Below are positions 13,950-24,325 of a stretch of 64,000 bases of DNA, piece after piece. This stretch comes from Castor canadensis (taxonomy: Eukaryota; Chordata; Mammalia; Rodentia; Castoridae). Both the position numbers and the translations under genes were made by a program. The first letter of the stretch is position 1, and each line of letters starts with the position of its first letter. The notes under the pieces were generated by a model. The model searched no databases and was not told the DNA's origin. It saw only the letters and a program-made list of their open reading frames with translations. The DNA lies in NCBI RefSeq assembly GCF_047511655.1, contig NC_133403.1, positions 16,985,014-17,049,013 on the forward strand. The letters run 5' to 3'.

Positions 13950-15080
13950 AAACTTAATTGAGGAAGTGAAAGTTCTCTTCATTGAAAACAAAAAAACTTT
14001 GTTGAAAGAAATTGAAGTAGACACTAGAAGATGTAAAGTCCTTGCATGTTTATTGATTGGCAGAATTAACATTGTGAAAATGACTGTACTACTGAAAGCA
14101 ATCTACACATTCAGTGCAATTCATATCAAAATCCCTATGTCAATCTCTGAAGAAAAGGAAAAATTAATCTTAAAACAGATATGAAAACATAAACACACTC
14201 AACAGCAAAAACACAAAGAGACATGCTGGAGGTATCATAATACTAGACTTCAAATTATACTGTGGAGACATAGTAACAGAAACAACAATAATACAACAGT
14301 AAAAGAAAAGAATAGGAGACACAGAAATAAACACACTGAGCAAAGAGACATATGATTTTTGACAAAAGATCCAAGAACATACAATGCAGAAAAGATAGTT
14401 TCTTCAACAAATCGCACTGGAAATACTAGATATCTACATGCAGAAGGCTCAAACTCTACAGTGCTCACTCAACCTATACAAAACTCATTCAAAACAGATT
14501 AAAGATCTTAATGTAATATCTGAATCCTTAAAACTAGTACAGGAAAACTTAGGGAAATTTCTGGAGGACATGAGCAAAGGCTATTATTTTCTGAATGGAA
14601 CTTCAATTGACGAGGAAATAAGAGAAAGAGTAGAAAAATGGGGTTGAAGTAGCTTAAAAAGCTCATGTGCATCAAGGAAACAATTAACAGAATCAAGAGA
14701 CATTGCATAGAATGGGAGAAAAGCCTTGGTGGCTATTCAACACATAAAAGATTACTATCTGGAATATACAAAGATCTCAAAGAAATTTAAAGAGCAAGTA
14801 ATCTACTTAATAAATGGGAAAATGAACTAAACAGACAGTTTTCAGGGGAAGTACAAATAAGTAATTAAAAAGGCAGAAATGTTCAACATCTTTAGCCATA
14901 AAGGATATGCAAATGAAAACTACAATGAAATTCCTTTTCACCCTACTCAGAACGGCAAACATCAAGAAAACAAGCACCAAGAAATGCTAGTGAGTATATG
15001 GGGGGAAAAGGAATCCGTATACACTGTTGGTGGGAATGCAAACTAGGGCAGCCTCTATGGAAATTAGTAAGGAGGATAAA
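13950..15080 (+). pseudogene. L1 ORF2 C-terminal remnant (sense)
   Basis: Old, broken LINE-1 sequence covering the end of ORF2, downstream of the reverse transcriptase. The readable stretch includes VLACLLIGRINIVKMTVLLK followed by AIYTFSAIHIKIP, typical L1 ORF2 text. Further on come the GGAGGTATCATAATACTAGA block and the GTGGGAATGCAAACTAGG block close to the end of ORF2. Several stops and frameshifts are present. Its mirror copy is at 30.9-32.03 kb on the other strand. Confidence 0.85.
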
Positions 15081-15765
15081 AGAAAAAAACCCAAAATAGA
15101 CCTGCCTCTTTCATGTCTCCTCTTAGGATCAGGAATTCCAGGGACATAGGTGCAGTAGACCCTGTTCTGACTCTCTTTCCTGAGGAATTAAATCTCCCTT
15201 CTTATTTCTTTCCTCTGGAACTCTCCCAGGCTGACTTTGCTGTTTCACCCTCTGCTGTTTAGTCCCCAGACTTTCTTTCCTTTTGACTGTTTGTTGAAGT
15301 CCACATAGGTCCAGGAGTCTTCCATTTGTCTTCTCTCTCTTCCCAGCCTATCAGGAATTAGAATAAGTCTCTGTACTTGGGGAGAGACCCTTAATTTTTG
15401 GTTCCACAACTTTTGGCCTCTGGAGGCCCAAAACAAGAGAAATATGCCATATTTGTTATTTGTTCTGTGTTTGGATGTTGTATGCAACACAGCTTTATGT
15501 TCTATCTCAAAGCACTTTGGAAAAACCTCAAGGTCACAGACACCTCAGAAGGGGGTGGAGAAATACTGCCATGTGGTAGGTGCCATCATGCCTCCCACAG
15601 CAGCCCAACTGCACAGGAACCATCTCTGCTGCTATGATGGCCTTAGAAGGGCAGACTTGGGGACTAAAAATGATCTTGCTACCCCTTAGGGAGGTTTGCA
15701 ATTAATCTATGGCTGAAGGCAATATCAAGAAAAAAAGATCACAGGTCATGTTTTCTCTCCTATTT
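15080..15765. other. Arm sequence of unknown origin
   Basis: A non-repetitive block between L1 pieces. It is present in both arms (reverse complement near 30.25-30.87 kb), so it predates the inverted duplication. The frames of 79-81 codons inside it have no recognisable product. Confidence 0.4.
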
Positions 15766-16110
15766 GGAAGCTAGTTCTATAAGTTAAATGTATATAGAGA
15801 AGTATACTTGATCATATATATAGTTACAAAGAGAAAAAATTGTATTACTGAGTCTGTCTTAAGGGGGCTACAGGAGGTGGGAGAGATAAAGAAAACATTA
15901 AAGAATGAAAAATATTGGAACAACCCAGCTATATATGAATATAACATAACACACTGTAGAGGAAGCTGTTGAATGTTAGGGGAGCATGGTGATAGACAGT
16001 GAGTGAGTAATAGAGGGGACAGAATTAATTTGAAAAATGCATGATATATACTGACATAAAGTAGCAAGGCTAAACTTAATACACCCTTAATTTTAAAAAT
16101 GTAAGGTAGG
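15765..16110 (+). mobile_element. L1 3' untranslated-type sequence, first part
   Basis: Purine-rich 3'-end text seen elsewhere in the window next to L1 tails (GGTGGGAGAGATAAAG, GGAACAACCCAGCTATATAT). Its mirror copy is at about 29.87-30.24 kb. The element is split by an LTR-like insertion and resumes at about 16.69 kb. Confidence 0.6.
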
Positions 16111-16111
16111 T

Positions 16112-16685
16112 GGGAAAACTTGCCCCAGCCTGTGTGGGTATGCTGCTTGAGCGTGACTAAGAGCTATGGGGAAGAAGAAATAAAACACACACAAACATAC
16201 AGACGTACAACATAAAACAGAATGCTGGCATCAGGAGGGCTACACGTTCCTGGTGGGAAACGTGAGTGTGTACCTGAGCCACAGTGTTTATTTTATTAGG
16301 TCAGCACAAGGCAAAGACTCAGGTAAAAATCAAGTTTAACAATTCTTGATGGAAGGTGAAAGGAATGAGGTTTCATGGGCTAATTATCCTAAGGCTAATG
16401 AAGCTTAATGAAACACATCAGTTCTGGAATCATCAAGGCACACAGGGCACCTTATCTAAGGTATTGATTAATCTGGCATCAGGGAGTCTCCTAACAGTTC
16501 TGCTACTTTATCTAGTTTTGGGTCAGGGGGCTGGTATGCAGACACAGCAGGTTTATCCTTCAAGGAGATGTGAGAGCAAAGGTCAAGGCACCAGGTACTT
16601 GGGGAAATTATGGTAGAAGAGGCTCTGCAAACTTCTACATGAAGAGGCTGTGCAAACTCCATTATTCCCAGTCCAGGATCATCCC
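16112..16685 (-). mobile_element. Solo LTR-like insertion present only in the left arm
   Basis: About 570 bp interrupt L1 3' sequence here; the mirror arm runs straight through the same point near 29.83-29.86 kb. Read on the minus strand, the block has an AATAAAATAAACAC polyadenylation-like signal, then a T/GT-rich stretch ending TTTTATTTCTTCTTCCCC, as in R-U5 of rodent class II LTRs. No internal retroviral sequence is attached. I could not define terminal dinucleotides or a target-site duplication, so 'LTR' is inferred from length, layout and absence from the sister arm. Confidence 0.5.
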
Positions 16686-16689
16686 TGGT

Positions 16690-16990
16690 CCCCAAAAAAA
16701 CTAAATCTTTTCCTATGGTGGGTACAAGTGGAAGGGAGTGGGCATCAGGAAAGGGGGAAAGAAGGTGTATATGGTGGATGTGTTTTGTATCCATATAATA
16801 TTAGAAAATAGAAGAATGAAACATGTTGAAATTGTTCTAAGAAGGGAGGGACAGGGGAACAGGGAGAATGATGGAGGGGGTAAATCCAACTAAGACATAT
16901 TTTACACACATATGTAAATATCACAATGTATCCTCCTGTACAATTATTACATGCTAAACAATCAAATAAAATGAAATTACCATTTTACAA
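16690..16990 (+). mobile_element. L1 3' end, second part
   Basis: Contains GGTGTATATGGTGGATGTG, GAAATTGTTCTAAGAAGGGA, a GGGACAGGGGAACAGGG purine tract and TGTAAATATCACAATGTATC. The same blocks recur reversed at 29.54-29.80 kb, and related text is at 22.38-22.79 kb. This is an L1 3' end type, continuing the element broken at 16.11 kb. Confidence 0.65.
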
Positions 16991-17278
16991 ATTTTTTAAA
17001 AAATCAGTGGCTAAATGGTCTCTCTGAGGTTACTCTAAATTAATATGATTGCTTATATGTGTTATTTTTTGTAAATATGTGAAAGCTATTTTAAAGAAAA
17101 TTGGTTAACTCCATCAGTCTAAGTAAAACCAGGCATTCAGGAACTGTTAGACTAGGGATCATGGAAAATGCTGGCTGTTTTAAAGCTCAAGTGACTGTTA
17201 TGGCTGCCTAACTGGGTGTTGTAAATGGGACCTATAGTTTGTTTTTGTATTTTATTTTTTAAAATCTTGTCTAAGATC

Positions 17279-17282
<4 letters not shown>

Positions 17283-17343
<61 letters not shown>
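17283..17343. repeat. (TA)n microsatellite
   Basis: About 30 uninterrupted TA units at the edge of an antisense SINE; likely polymorphic. Absent at the mirror position in the right arm. Confidence 0.97.
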
Positions 17344-17344
<1 letters not shown>

Positions 17345-17346
<2 letters not shown>

Positions 17347-17505
17347 CTTAAGGCACTCCACCAGCCCTCTTTTGTGATGTGTCTTTCAGACATTAGGACT
17401 TACAGATTATTTGCCCAAGCTGGCTTTATGCTGTGATCCTCCTGATCTCTGCCTCCTGAGTAGCTAGGCTTACAGGTGTGAGCCACCGGTGCCCAGCTAT
17501 AAAAA
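17345..17505 (-). mobile_element. tRNA-derived SINE with B1-like half, antisense
   Basis: Reversed SINE text: AAGGCACTCCACCAGCCCTC, TATTTGCCCAAGCTGGCTTT, GATCTCTGCCTCCTGAGTAG and TTACAGGTGTGAGCCACCGG. This family recurs throughout the window and is the main clue to the lineage. It is specific to the left arm. Confidence 0.85.
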
Positions 17506-18022
17506 TTTTGCAAATAAACATTTTTTAAAATCAGCAAATAGGCATGTCAATTGATAAATTATTTTCAGTTCTTGGCTGTTCTGTCTTTTGTCATTACAGT
17601 TTTGATCCTTCTGGAACATTTACAGTCAAACCCATTCACTACTCACATCTCCTCTTCCTTAGGAAATCTCCTTCCTTGTTCTCTTTTCCACAGACAGAGT
17701 AGCCCAGTGGCCTGTGCAAGGTTCAAGAATTGAATCCTTGAACACAGGAGCCTGGTTTCTGGGCATCAACCAGAAGGAAAGAAAAGCCACCACTGGTTTT
17801 CTAGCTCACTATGCAAAAGAGCAGACAGGAGCCAGACTCATCAAGTATGCTTTTCCAAACACTCTTCAATGTCTTGCACTGGGGAATCAAGCTTGAGGTG
17901 TGTGTGCATATTCTATTTATTTTCACTGTGGAGGTCTTTTCTAGAGGTCAGAATATGGAAAAGGCCTGATTTGCCTGAGCACTCAAAAGAGCCCCTCTTA
18001 TAGTGGTGTGGAAAAACAAACC
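17506..18022. other. Arm sequence without a recognised gene
   Basis: Unique sequence. The part at about 17640-17870 has a clear inverted counterpart at 28880-29110. No coding family is recognised in its 60-codon frames. Confidence 0.4.
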
Positions 18023-18093
18023 TTCATTCACAGGAAATCCAACTGGGTCTCCCACATGGGAAGAGAGAATTCTACCACTGAAAAACCAAATGC
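18023..18093 (-). pseudogene. tRNA-Gly (CCC) pseudogene
   Basis: On the minus strand the sequence runs GCATTTGG, TTTTTCAGTGGTAGAATTCT, an anticodon loop with CCC, then GGGAGACCCAG. This matches tRNA-Gly-CCC through the D arm and anticodon arm. The T arm is degraded: the usual GGTTCRATTCC B box reads TTGGATTTCC and the 3' acceptor strand no longer pairs. It is the mirror copy of the well-preserved tRNA-Gly at 28671-28741, so the inverted duplication carried a Gly gene and only one copy kept its structure. Confidence 0.85.
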
Positions 18094-18219
18094 CCTGCCC
18101 CTGAAATCACCACTTAGAATATATTTGGAAAAGGCATTAAACCACTCACTGGTCAACACCAAAAATTGAAATATGTCATAAAAACAAAATAGTTTGATCA
18201 AATTTTCAGTGGTGCTTGA

Positions 18220-18294
18220 GTCGCTGTGGTGCAATTGGTTAGCACTTTCTGGTTATTAACCTAAAAATTGGTGTTTAAAGCCCACCCAGGGACA
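18220..18294 (+). pseudogene. tRNA-Asn pseudogene
   Basis: It starts GTCGCTGTGGTGCAATTGGT and ends AGCCCACCCAGGGACA, very close to tRNA-Asn-GTT. The anticodon is changed from GTT to ATT, one extra base lies in the D-arm to anticodon-arm region, and the T loop reads TGTTTAAAGCC in place of GGTTCGAGCC, so it is probably non-functional. It mirrors the better copy at 27917-27990. Confidence 0.88.
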
Positions 18295-18839
18295 TTTGGT
18301 GCAGATTTTAATCCTTCCTTCTTACATTGTCCAAATGTCTTCTAGCTCTTTCAGTACACCTTTTCCTTGGTCTTTCTGCAATAGAGAGCAGGATCACTAT
18401 GGAGACTTTTAAATTGGCATTTCTTGACATTCCTTGATTTCAAATGCCGTCAGCACTAACCCTGAGATAGATGAGGGAGAAGAAAATCCAGGGAACACAC
18501 CACCTGGCCTTCTTTGGGTCTACAGGCTGCGATCTTTCTGCTTTCTGTTTTCCAACATTCAGAGTCCCTTCCTGTTTGTTTATATGTGCTGCCCTGGACA
18601 AGAAGAATAGGGAAAAGTACACTCATCTCATCTTGTCAATGTAGGGCATTTGTTCCCCTTTCTCTGTCTTATCCCTCCACTTATAATGCTCATGGGAAAT
18701 CCCAGTGGTCAGAGTGTACTTCCTTGTTTTGTTATCCAGATTAGTGGAAGGCATGTTGTTTTTCTTTATTTTGGGGATTTCTTGCTCACCATTAAGAATT
18801 TTTTTGTAGCTACTCTTTATCAAGTAGTGGAAATTCCTT

Positions 18840-19525
18840 CCTCTTCCTCTTTTCTGAGTAGTTTTACCACATATCAGCACAGAATTGTGTCAATGCTTTT
18901 TCTTCATCAATAGAATATTTCACGTCATTATCTTTCTGGAGACTGTTTTCAAACTTTGATACACCTTGTATCCTGAGAGAATACTTTATACATTGATGAA
19001 ATCTCTTTGTTAACATTTGTTATGATTTTTTTCACCTCTATACTCAGGAAGGATATTTTGTCTGTAGTTGTCTTTATTATTTATTCTACTTTTGTGGCCT
19101 GGTTTTGGAATCATGGCAATCATAGCTTCAGAAAAACAGTTGTGAAGTGTTCATTTCTCGCTGATTTTCTGGAAGACAGTGTGTAAAATCAGTGTAAATT
19201 CTTCCTTAAACAGTGGCAGAATTTGCCAGTGAAGCCAGCTGGAACTGGAGATTGTTTTCATGGATTTTTAAAAAGGAGTCCAACTTCCTTACCAGTTGTA
19301 AGATCAAAAGAGCAAAAGGTTTGCTTTGCAGTGTGTGAGATGTGGTTTTATCTACTTAGAAGCAACTGGTCCAATTCATCTGGATTGTGGTATTTATGTG
19401 TGTACAGTTATTTGTATTTTCCCGTATTATCTTCTTGATACTGAGAAGACTGCTGGGATTACAGATTCTATTTCATTTCTGATTCTTGCAATTTGTGTCT
19501 TCTTTTCTTCTTGTTCTCCAACCCT
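18840..19525 (-). pseudogene. Old L1 ORF2 reverse-transcriptase fragment (antisense)
   Basis: Mirror copy of 26690-27420. On the minus strand it reads through the RT segment that in L1 contains the 'IPKPGK' motif (here about 19.08-19.14 kb) and the later 'IDAEKAFDK' region (about 18.9 kb), with many stops. It is much older than the L1s at 37.9 and 56 kb and was present before the inverted duplication. Confidence 0.75.
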
Positions 19526-19529
19526 TTGA

Positions 19530-20560
19530 AGTTTTTGCTTCTTTGGTTTTCTCTAATGTTTTTCTGTTTTCATGACCTTGGATTTCTGTTCTTAATTATT
19601 CCCCCACACACACTCTGTATGCTTCTAGTTTCTATTCCATGCCCATTTCACTCTTTTTGAGGTCAGATCTTGGCTGAGATCCTTTTCTGTTTTCTAACAC
19701 GAGCCTAGACAGCCTTGCATCCCCTCAGCACTGTACTCACTGCTTCTCACAACATGATCAATGGCATATTTTCATCCCACCCTTTGCTATGGTACTGTCC
19801 AAGACCAAAACAGGATTAAATTCTCTGGCTTCAGCTGAGTTTAACAGAATAAATGTGAGTGAGACAGCCCACTTGCCAGGACACTGGGAAGCACTGGAGA
19901 GGGCTCTCAAGGAAAGAGTGCTGCTTCTTTGTGGGGGGGGGAAGGGAGCGGATGTCTGGGGATGACGTCCTTTATTAGGAGTCCAGGCACTAATAGCCTA
20001 TGACCAGACAAAGGTCTTGGGGGCATGGTCTCCAACCTGTGGGTGTGGCACCCACACTTCTGCAACCACATTGGCCACTGCTGCAGCTTCCAGGAGCTGT
20101 GAGGCCCCCTGTGAAGCAACACTGCACAGACTTGCACTGGGTTCTTGAGTTGGAGCTCTACCAGAGGCAGGGACCCCAAGCAGAGCTGGCCCTGGGTGGC
20201 AGAACCCCAGCCAGGGAACCTTTGGGGATGTGGGCTCCCAGTCTGTGTGCTTCCCTGGTACTCTGCTGGAAGAAGCAGCTCCAAATGCAGTTGCATTGGA
20301 ATAATAGAATGTGTCAGGTTCCAGTAATTGAGGTGGTTGGGGATGAAGAGGAGTACCAACATGGGTCACTGTCATCCAAGTCCCTCAATCCAGTTCACAG
20401 GTCTGGAAAGCAGAAGGAGGACTCCTTTCCTGGTACATAGAGAGCTGCGTGGCCAACTTTCCAGCCAGGGCCCATCTGAGAATGCCGACTTCATTCTGGC
20501 ACAATTGGTTGTATCCCTAAAGCCAATCCAATAGCTCTTTTCTTTTTGTATTCAGGGATT
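19530..20560. other. Arm sequence, GC-richer, no supported gene
   Basis: Overlapping frames of up to 151 codons lie on both strands at 19.9-20.5 kb. They overlap antisense to one another, lack a recognisable domain, and the mirror copy at 25.66-26.1 kb does not keep the same frame. I read them as composition-driven. The inverted arm ends near 20.48 kb. Confidence 0.45.
20300..20460 (+). repeat. Segment repeated directly at 21.60-21.75 kb
   Basis: GTAATTGAGGTGGTTGGGGA, then a GAAGAGGAG block, a CACAGGTCTGGAAAGCAG block and a CTGGTACATAGAGAGC block recur in the same order and orientation at 21600-21750. A third, inverted copy is at 25.66-25.77 kb. Confidence 0.75.
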
Positions 20561-20566
20561 TTTGTT

Positions 20567-20775
20567 TGTTTGGTACTGGTGTTTGAACTCAGGGCTGACA
20601 CTTTGAGCAACTCCACCAGTCCTTTTGTATGATAGGTTTATTTTTTCTCCTTTTGAGATAGGATCTCGCAAACTATTTCTCTGGGCTGGCTGCTTTGAAC
20701 GGTGATCCTTCTGATCTCTGCCTCCTGAGTAGGTAGGATTCTCATAGGCTCAAGTCACCATCGCCTGGCTGTATT
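20567..20775 (-). mobile_element. tRNA-derived SINE, antisense
   Basis: Reversed SINE text: GGTACTGGTGTTTGAACTCA, AACTCCACCAGTCC, GATCTCTGCCTCCTGAGTAG and AAGTCACCATCGCCTGGCTG. A second partial copy may follow to about 20.85 kb (ATAAGGTTTAGTGAACTATT). The rest, up to about 21.6 kb, holds frames of 63-181 codons that I do not recognise. Confidence 0.85.
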
Positions 20776-21599
20776 GGGTATTTTCAAGATAAGGTTTAGT
20801 GAACTATTTGCCTGAGGCTGGTTTTGAATTGTGTTGCCCAGTCTCCTGCATACTGGGTGTCTTCTGGCTCCAGTGTCTCTACCCCACTACTGCAGAATCC
20901 TTTCCAGAGAGATGGTTTTCAAACTTGGGGCATCTAGTCTTCCCCAAATCTCCACCACCAAGGTCCTGCTCTGCTGGCAGAAGCAGCTGGAAAAGAAAGT
21001 CCTTTGTCCAGCGTTGGAGGCAGAAGACTTGCACGGGTGTAGCCCAGGATTTTCTGGGATAAATTCTCAAAAGCGGATGGTCTGTCTGCCTAGTGCATCA
21101 CTTAGCAATTTTGTTTTACAAGCTTCCTATATAGGGGTGGCAAGGTGCTCATTTCCTGACATCCAGGTTCCTTTGAAAATAACTTTAAAAAACAATGCAA
21201 ATGGAAAGGAGAGGAGAGGGAGTAGTAGAGGGGTGTTTGAGACAGAAGGCCAAGGTGAAGGATCCATGGTCTGTCAGAGTCACAAGAGAGGAGCAGGTGT
21301 TCTGTCCATTACTGACCATCCCTACTGGGAGCTAGGATGGAGCCTGGCTTGTGTGCTGAGTACAATGGGAACCTGAGCACCTCAGCAGGCAGACCTTAGG
21401 TAACCTATGGGTCCCAAGTCCCAATCTTCCAAATCTCTAGAAGCTCACAGCTGTCAAGGGTCAGAAAATCAAACGTTTCTTTCCTTTGCAGCCCACTGGG
21501 CTTCTTCCCACCTAGCATGGTGTGAGCAGACAGATTGGTTTGTGCAGGCAGGGAAACAGAAACTGAAGAGGCTAAGTCTGCACCTAGAGCTTGAGTCAC

Positions 21600-21755
21600 A
21601 GACATAGATAAAGAGTGTCCTGCTCCTGTAATTGAGGTGATTGGAGGAAGAGGAGACCTGACACAAGTCACAGGTCGAGAAGCAGGAGGATACTGCTCCT
21701 GGTCCACTGAGAGCAGCCTGGCCACCTTCCTGACCTGGAGTTCTATGACCCAGAG
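21600..21755 (+). repeat. Second direct copy of the 20.30-20.46 kb segment
   Basis: Same ordered blocks as at 20300-20460 (GTAATTGAGGTGATTGGAGG, GAGGAG, CACAGGTCGAGAAGCAGGAG, CTGGTCCACTGAGAGCAGCC). It shows that local direct duplication also took place in the spacer, apart from the inversion. Confidence 0.72.
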
Positions 21756-21956
21756 AGCACCACTGGGCTTTGGCACACATGGCACTGAAGACAGACTGGA
21801 AAGGAACCCATAGCATCCCACTGACAGGGACAGGTGGGAGGTGAGGACTAGCACTGCAGTGGTTCCACCAGGCCTGGATTCATTCTTCGTCACCTGGTAT
21901 AAAGGTAACTCTTTTCTTTCAATATGGGTTTCTACCTTGACCTAAGATTGCATAGT

Positions 21957-22030
21957 TCTGTGGTGCTCTAGTGGCTAGGATTCAGCACTTTCACTGCTGC
22001 TGCAGCTTGGTTTGACTCCCAGTCAGGGAA
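21957..22030 (+). tRNA. tRNA-Glu (TTC)-like gene, probably pseudogene
   Basis: CTCTAGTGGCTAGGATTC matches the A box and D arm of tRNA-Glu. The anticodon stem CAGCA / TGCTG is perfect, with TTC in the loop. The B box GGTTTGACTCC is near consensus and the 3' end TCAGGGAA is as in tRNA-Glu. Problems: the variable region is a few bases too long (74 nt in all), and the acceptor stem has a G-G mismatch and two wobbles. A T5 Pol III terminator follows at about 22038. Transcription is possible, but normal charging is doubtful. It sits in the spacer of the inverted duplication. Confidence 0.75.
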
Positions 22031-22375
22031 GGAAGTCTTTTTGCCACCACAAGCTTGCTCTTCAATTTTGTCCATCTCAAGGTCTAGAAGCAGCACAGCC
22101 CACATCCCAAATCACAAAATGGCAAAAAGCTTCAAGTAGGGCTTGGGTTTTGCTTGGCAGCACAGGCCAAGCTTGTGAAGTTGTGGTGGACCTGCTGGAC
22201 TGTGACTCATCAGCACTCACCCCCAGTCTGGGTCCATTCATGACAGAGGATTAATGCACAACCAGAGACATCAGTTCTAATCCCTTCTCAATTAAAAAAG
22301 CAAACCAACAAATAAAAAACAACAAAACTGCTAACCAAAGAACAGACACCTGATCAATGAAGGACAAGAAAGAAA
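22031..22375. other. Unique sequence downstream of tRNA-Glu
   Basis: No recognisable gene. A-rich stretches near 22.30-22.38 kb look like an old retroelement tail. Confidence 0.35.
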
Positions 22376-22377
22376 AA

Positions 22378-22795
22378 CAGGTCACACTAAGGGGAGGGCA
22401 AGAAAGGGATGGGGAGAGTAAAAAAAGGAAGTAAAGAAGGTGAATATGGGTGATGTCCTTTTATACAATTTTTAAACCTGTTGAACTCACCCAAAGAAGA
22501 AGACTAATGTAGAAAGTAGAAAAATGAATGTGATGAACCAATTCAGGATACAACACATAAATACATGGAAATGTCATTATTACACTCTATAGATACCTTA
22601 AACAAACAAAATGTCTCTTTTTTCCCAAAAATGGGGGACAGGAAGGAAAAAATAGGTCCTGTCTGGGGGATGGTACCAGTGGGAGGGAGGAGGATCTAAG
22701 GTATAAGAGGGTGAATATGATGGAAATATTACAAACTCATGTATGAAGATTGAAAAATGACACCTGTTGAAACCTGTTGAAGAACTTGTCATGGT
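22378..22795 (+). mobile_element. L1 3'-end-like fragments (two pieces)
   Basis: Two purine-rich blocks (about 22.38-22.56 and 22.63-22.79 kb) share GGTGAATATGRTGGAAAT/GGTGAATATGGGTGATGT and AAAATGACACCTGTTGAAA motifs with the L1 3' ends in the arms. They are old and truncated. Confidence 0.55.
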
Positions 22796-23004
22796 TGCAG
22801 TGTCACATCTTCATGCTGGGTCTCCCAGGTTTCATGCTTACTGGAAATTATTCATGTGTCAATACTCAGATCAAGTTAGTGAAAATTGCCATCATCCTAG
22901 CATGTTCTATATGCTAAGCTCACCTTCTCTCTGCTTGGACATCACCATTCCGACAAGCATGGTATCATGAACTGACTGTGTCATGAACAGACAATTAAGA
23001 TGAG

Positions 23005-23215
23005 TTCTTTCTTTTTTTATTTTTACCGTACTGGGACCTGAACTCAGGACCTTCCCCATGAGCCACTTCACCAGCCCTATTTTTGTGAAGGGTTTTTCAA
23101 GATAGGGTCTGGAGAAACTATTTGCCCCTGCTGGCTTCCAACTACAATCCTCCTGATCACTGCCTCCTGAGTAGCTAGAATTACAGTTGTGAGTCACAGG
23201 CACCTAGCTATTTTT
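23005..23215 (-). mobile_element. tRNA-derived SINE, antisense
   Basis: Reversed SINE: TACTGGGACCTGAACTCAGG, CACTTCACCAGCCCT, CTATTTGCCCCTGCTGGCTT and TGCCTCCTGAGTAGCTAGAA. Full-length type with both halves present. The sequence around it (22.8-24.1 kb) holds nothing recognised. Confidence 0.88.
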
Positions 23216-24140
23216 CTTTCCTGACTGTAACATGAATGAATGTACTCCACTCAACATTGCTCCCCAGAAGACATAGTTCTAATGTTTACCCTTTTCAGTG
23301 TAAGTTCATACTTACCTAATACTGAATAATAGTCATTTAAATGAATAAAAATGGGGGTAGTTGCAATCATATTTCAGGGAAAATATAAGTTGGTACAATG
23401 TTTTCTGAACAACACTGCAATATATACAAGTATGCAGTGTACTTGAGCTGTGTTCTGCTAAATTTTTTCTTAGAACTTTATAGTTTAACTAAAAGGTATT
23501 TTTTAAAATACATGATATATCAAGTTTATCTCCTGGCCATGACAAACTTGGCAGCTACCAATGTCCTGGTCCTCAGATATCTTTTCTGTATATAAACATG
23601 TTGAAAACTGCTCTACTGTTTGTCAGTGACAGGCCCTTGATGTTAAGCACCATCATCACAATCTATAAAGAAAAGAAAAATGGGCATACAGAAGAAAGAA
23701 TGGTTAATACTCCCCTGAATGTGAAGAAAGACAAACCCAGTAATGTTGTCAATAGGAAAAACTAACAATCCCTCCCAGAGACATATTTATAATTGAAATG
23801 CTGAAAGAAAGTGAGAATGGTCAGGAAGGTATCAATGAATAAATTTCCAAATCTCACCAATAAGGTCAACAGACAGTTTATCATCAGAAACTGCTAAGAC
23901 TACCAGTCTTTGGAATGACATATTTAATATGCTTAAAGAAAAATAAGACAAAGTTCAAGTTTACTGCAAAGACACAGCAGAGATCTTCCCACCAAAGCCA
24001 CCCAGAGCAGAAGACTGCACTTCCATAAGCCAGGCACATACTTCTGGGGTTCCAGAGGCAGCAGGTACAGGAGTTCCCTGGATGACACTCCAAATCCATG
24101 TACTATAAGAGTCTGTTTCCCTTTTAGGATCCACCAGGCA

Positions 24141-24212
24141 CACAGTGGCCAGCTTGCTCCTTTAATCCCAGGTACTCAGGAGAGACCAGGAGAGACCCTG
24201 GGGAAAAAATCA

Positions 24213-24258
<46 letters not shown>

Positions 24259-24325
24259 ACACACAAGTAGTGGTGGAGTGGCTCAAGGTGTAGTCCCCGA
24301 GTCCAAACTCCAGTACTGAAAAAAG
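24141..24325 (+). mobile_element. tRNA-derived SINE interrupted by a CA repeat
   Basis: The left half (TTTAATCCCAGGTACTCAGG, GAGACCCTGGGG) and the right half (GGTGGAGTGGCTCAAGGTGT, CCAAACTCCAGTACTG) are separated by a CA microsatellite where the element normally has a short A-rich linker. Confidence 0.8.
24213..24266. repeat. (CA)n microsatellite
   Basis: About 25 CA units with one TA interruption, grown from the internal linker of a SINE. Confidence 0.97.

Larger units (their letters stand above)
13950..20480 (+). repeat. Left arm of a large inverted segmental duplication
   Basis: Reading left to right, this stretch matches the reverse complement of 25470-32030 block by block: L1 ORF2 tail (14.0-15.07 with 30.9-32.0), non-L1 block (15.08-15.76 with 30.25-30.87), L1 3' end (16.7-17.0 with 29.5-29.8), unique block (17.02-17.24 with 29.33-29.53), block 17.64-17.87 with 28.88-29.11, tRNA-Gly (18.06 with 28.7), tRNA-Asn (18.26 with 27.95), block 18.30-18.64 with 27.58-27.90, L1 RT fragment (18.84-19.5 with 26.7-27.4) and block 19.93-20.45 with 25.66-26.10. 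By eye the arms differ at perhaps a fifth or more of positions, so the event is old. Arm-specific insertions are listed separately. Confidence 0.88.

Noticed and set aside
19907..20375. Overlapping 125-151 codon frames on both strands
   Set aside because: Mutually antisense frames in a GC-richer stretch; the mirror copy at 25.7-26.1 kb does not keep the same reading frame.
20831..21376. 181-codon open frame on the + strand
   Set aside because: It begins inside or just after SINE sequence, has no recognisable domain, and overlaps other open frames on both strands.
23306..23318. CATACTTACCT resembling the 5' end of U1 snRNA
   Set aside because: Similarity stops after the first bases; no U1 stem-loops, Sm site or snRNA promoter element follow.
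24213..24266. Regular spacing that could suggest a CRISPR-like array
   Set aside because: It is a plain CA microsatellite within a SINE. There are no CRISPR arrays in this vertebrate sequence.
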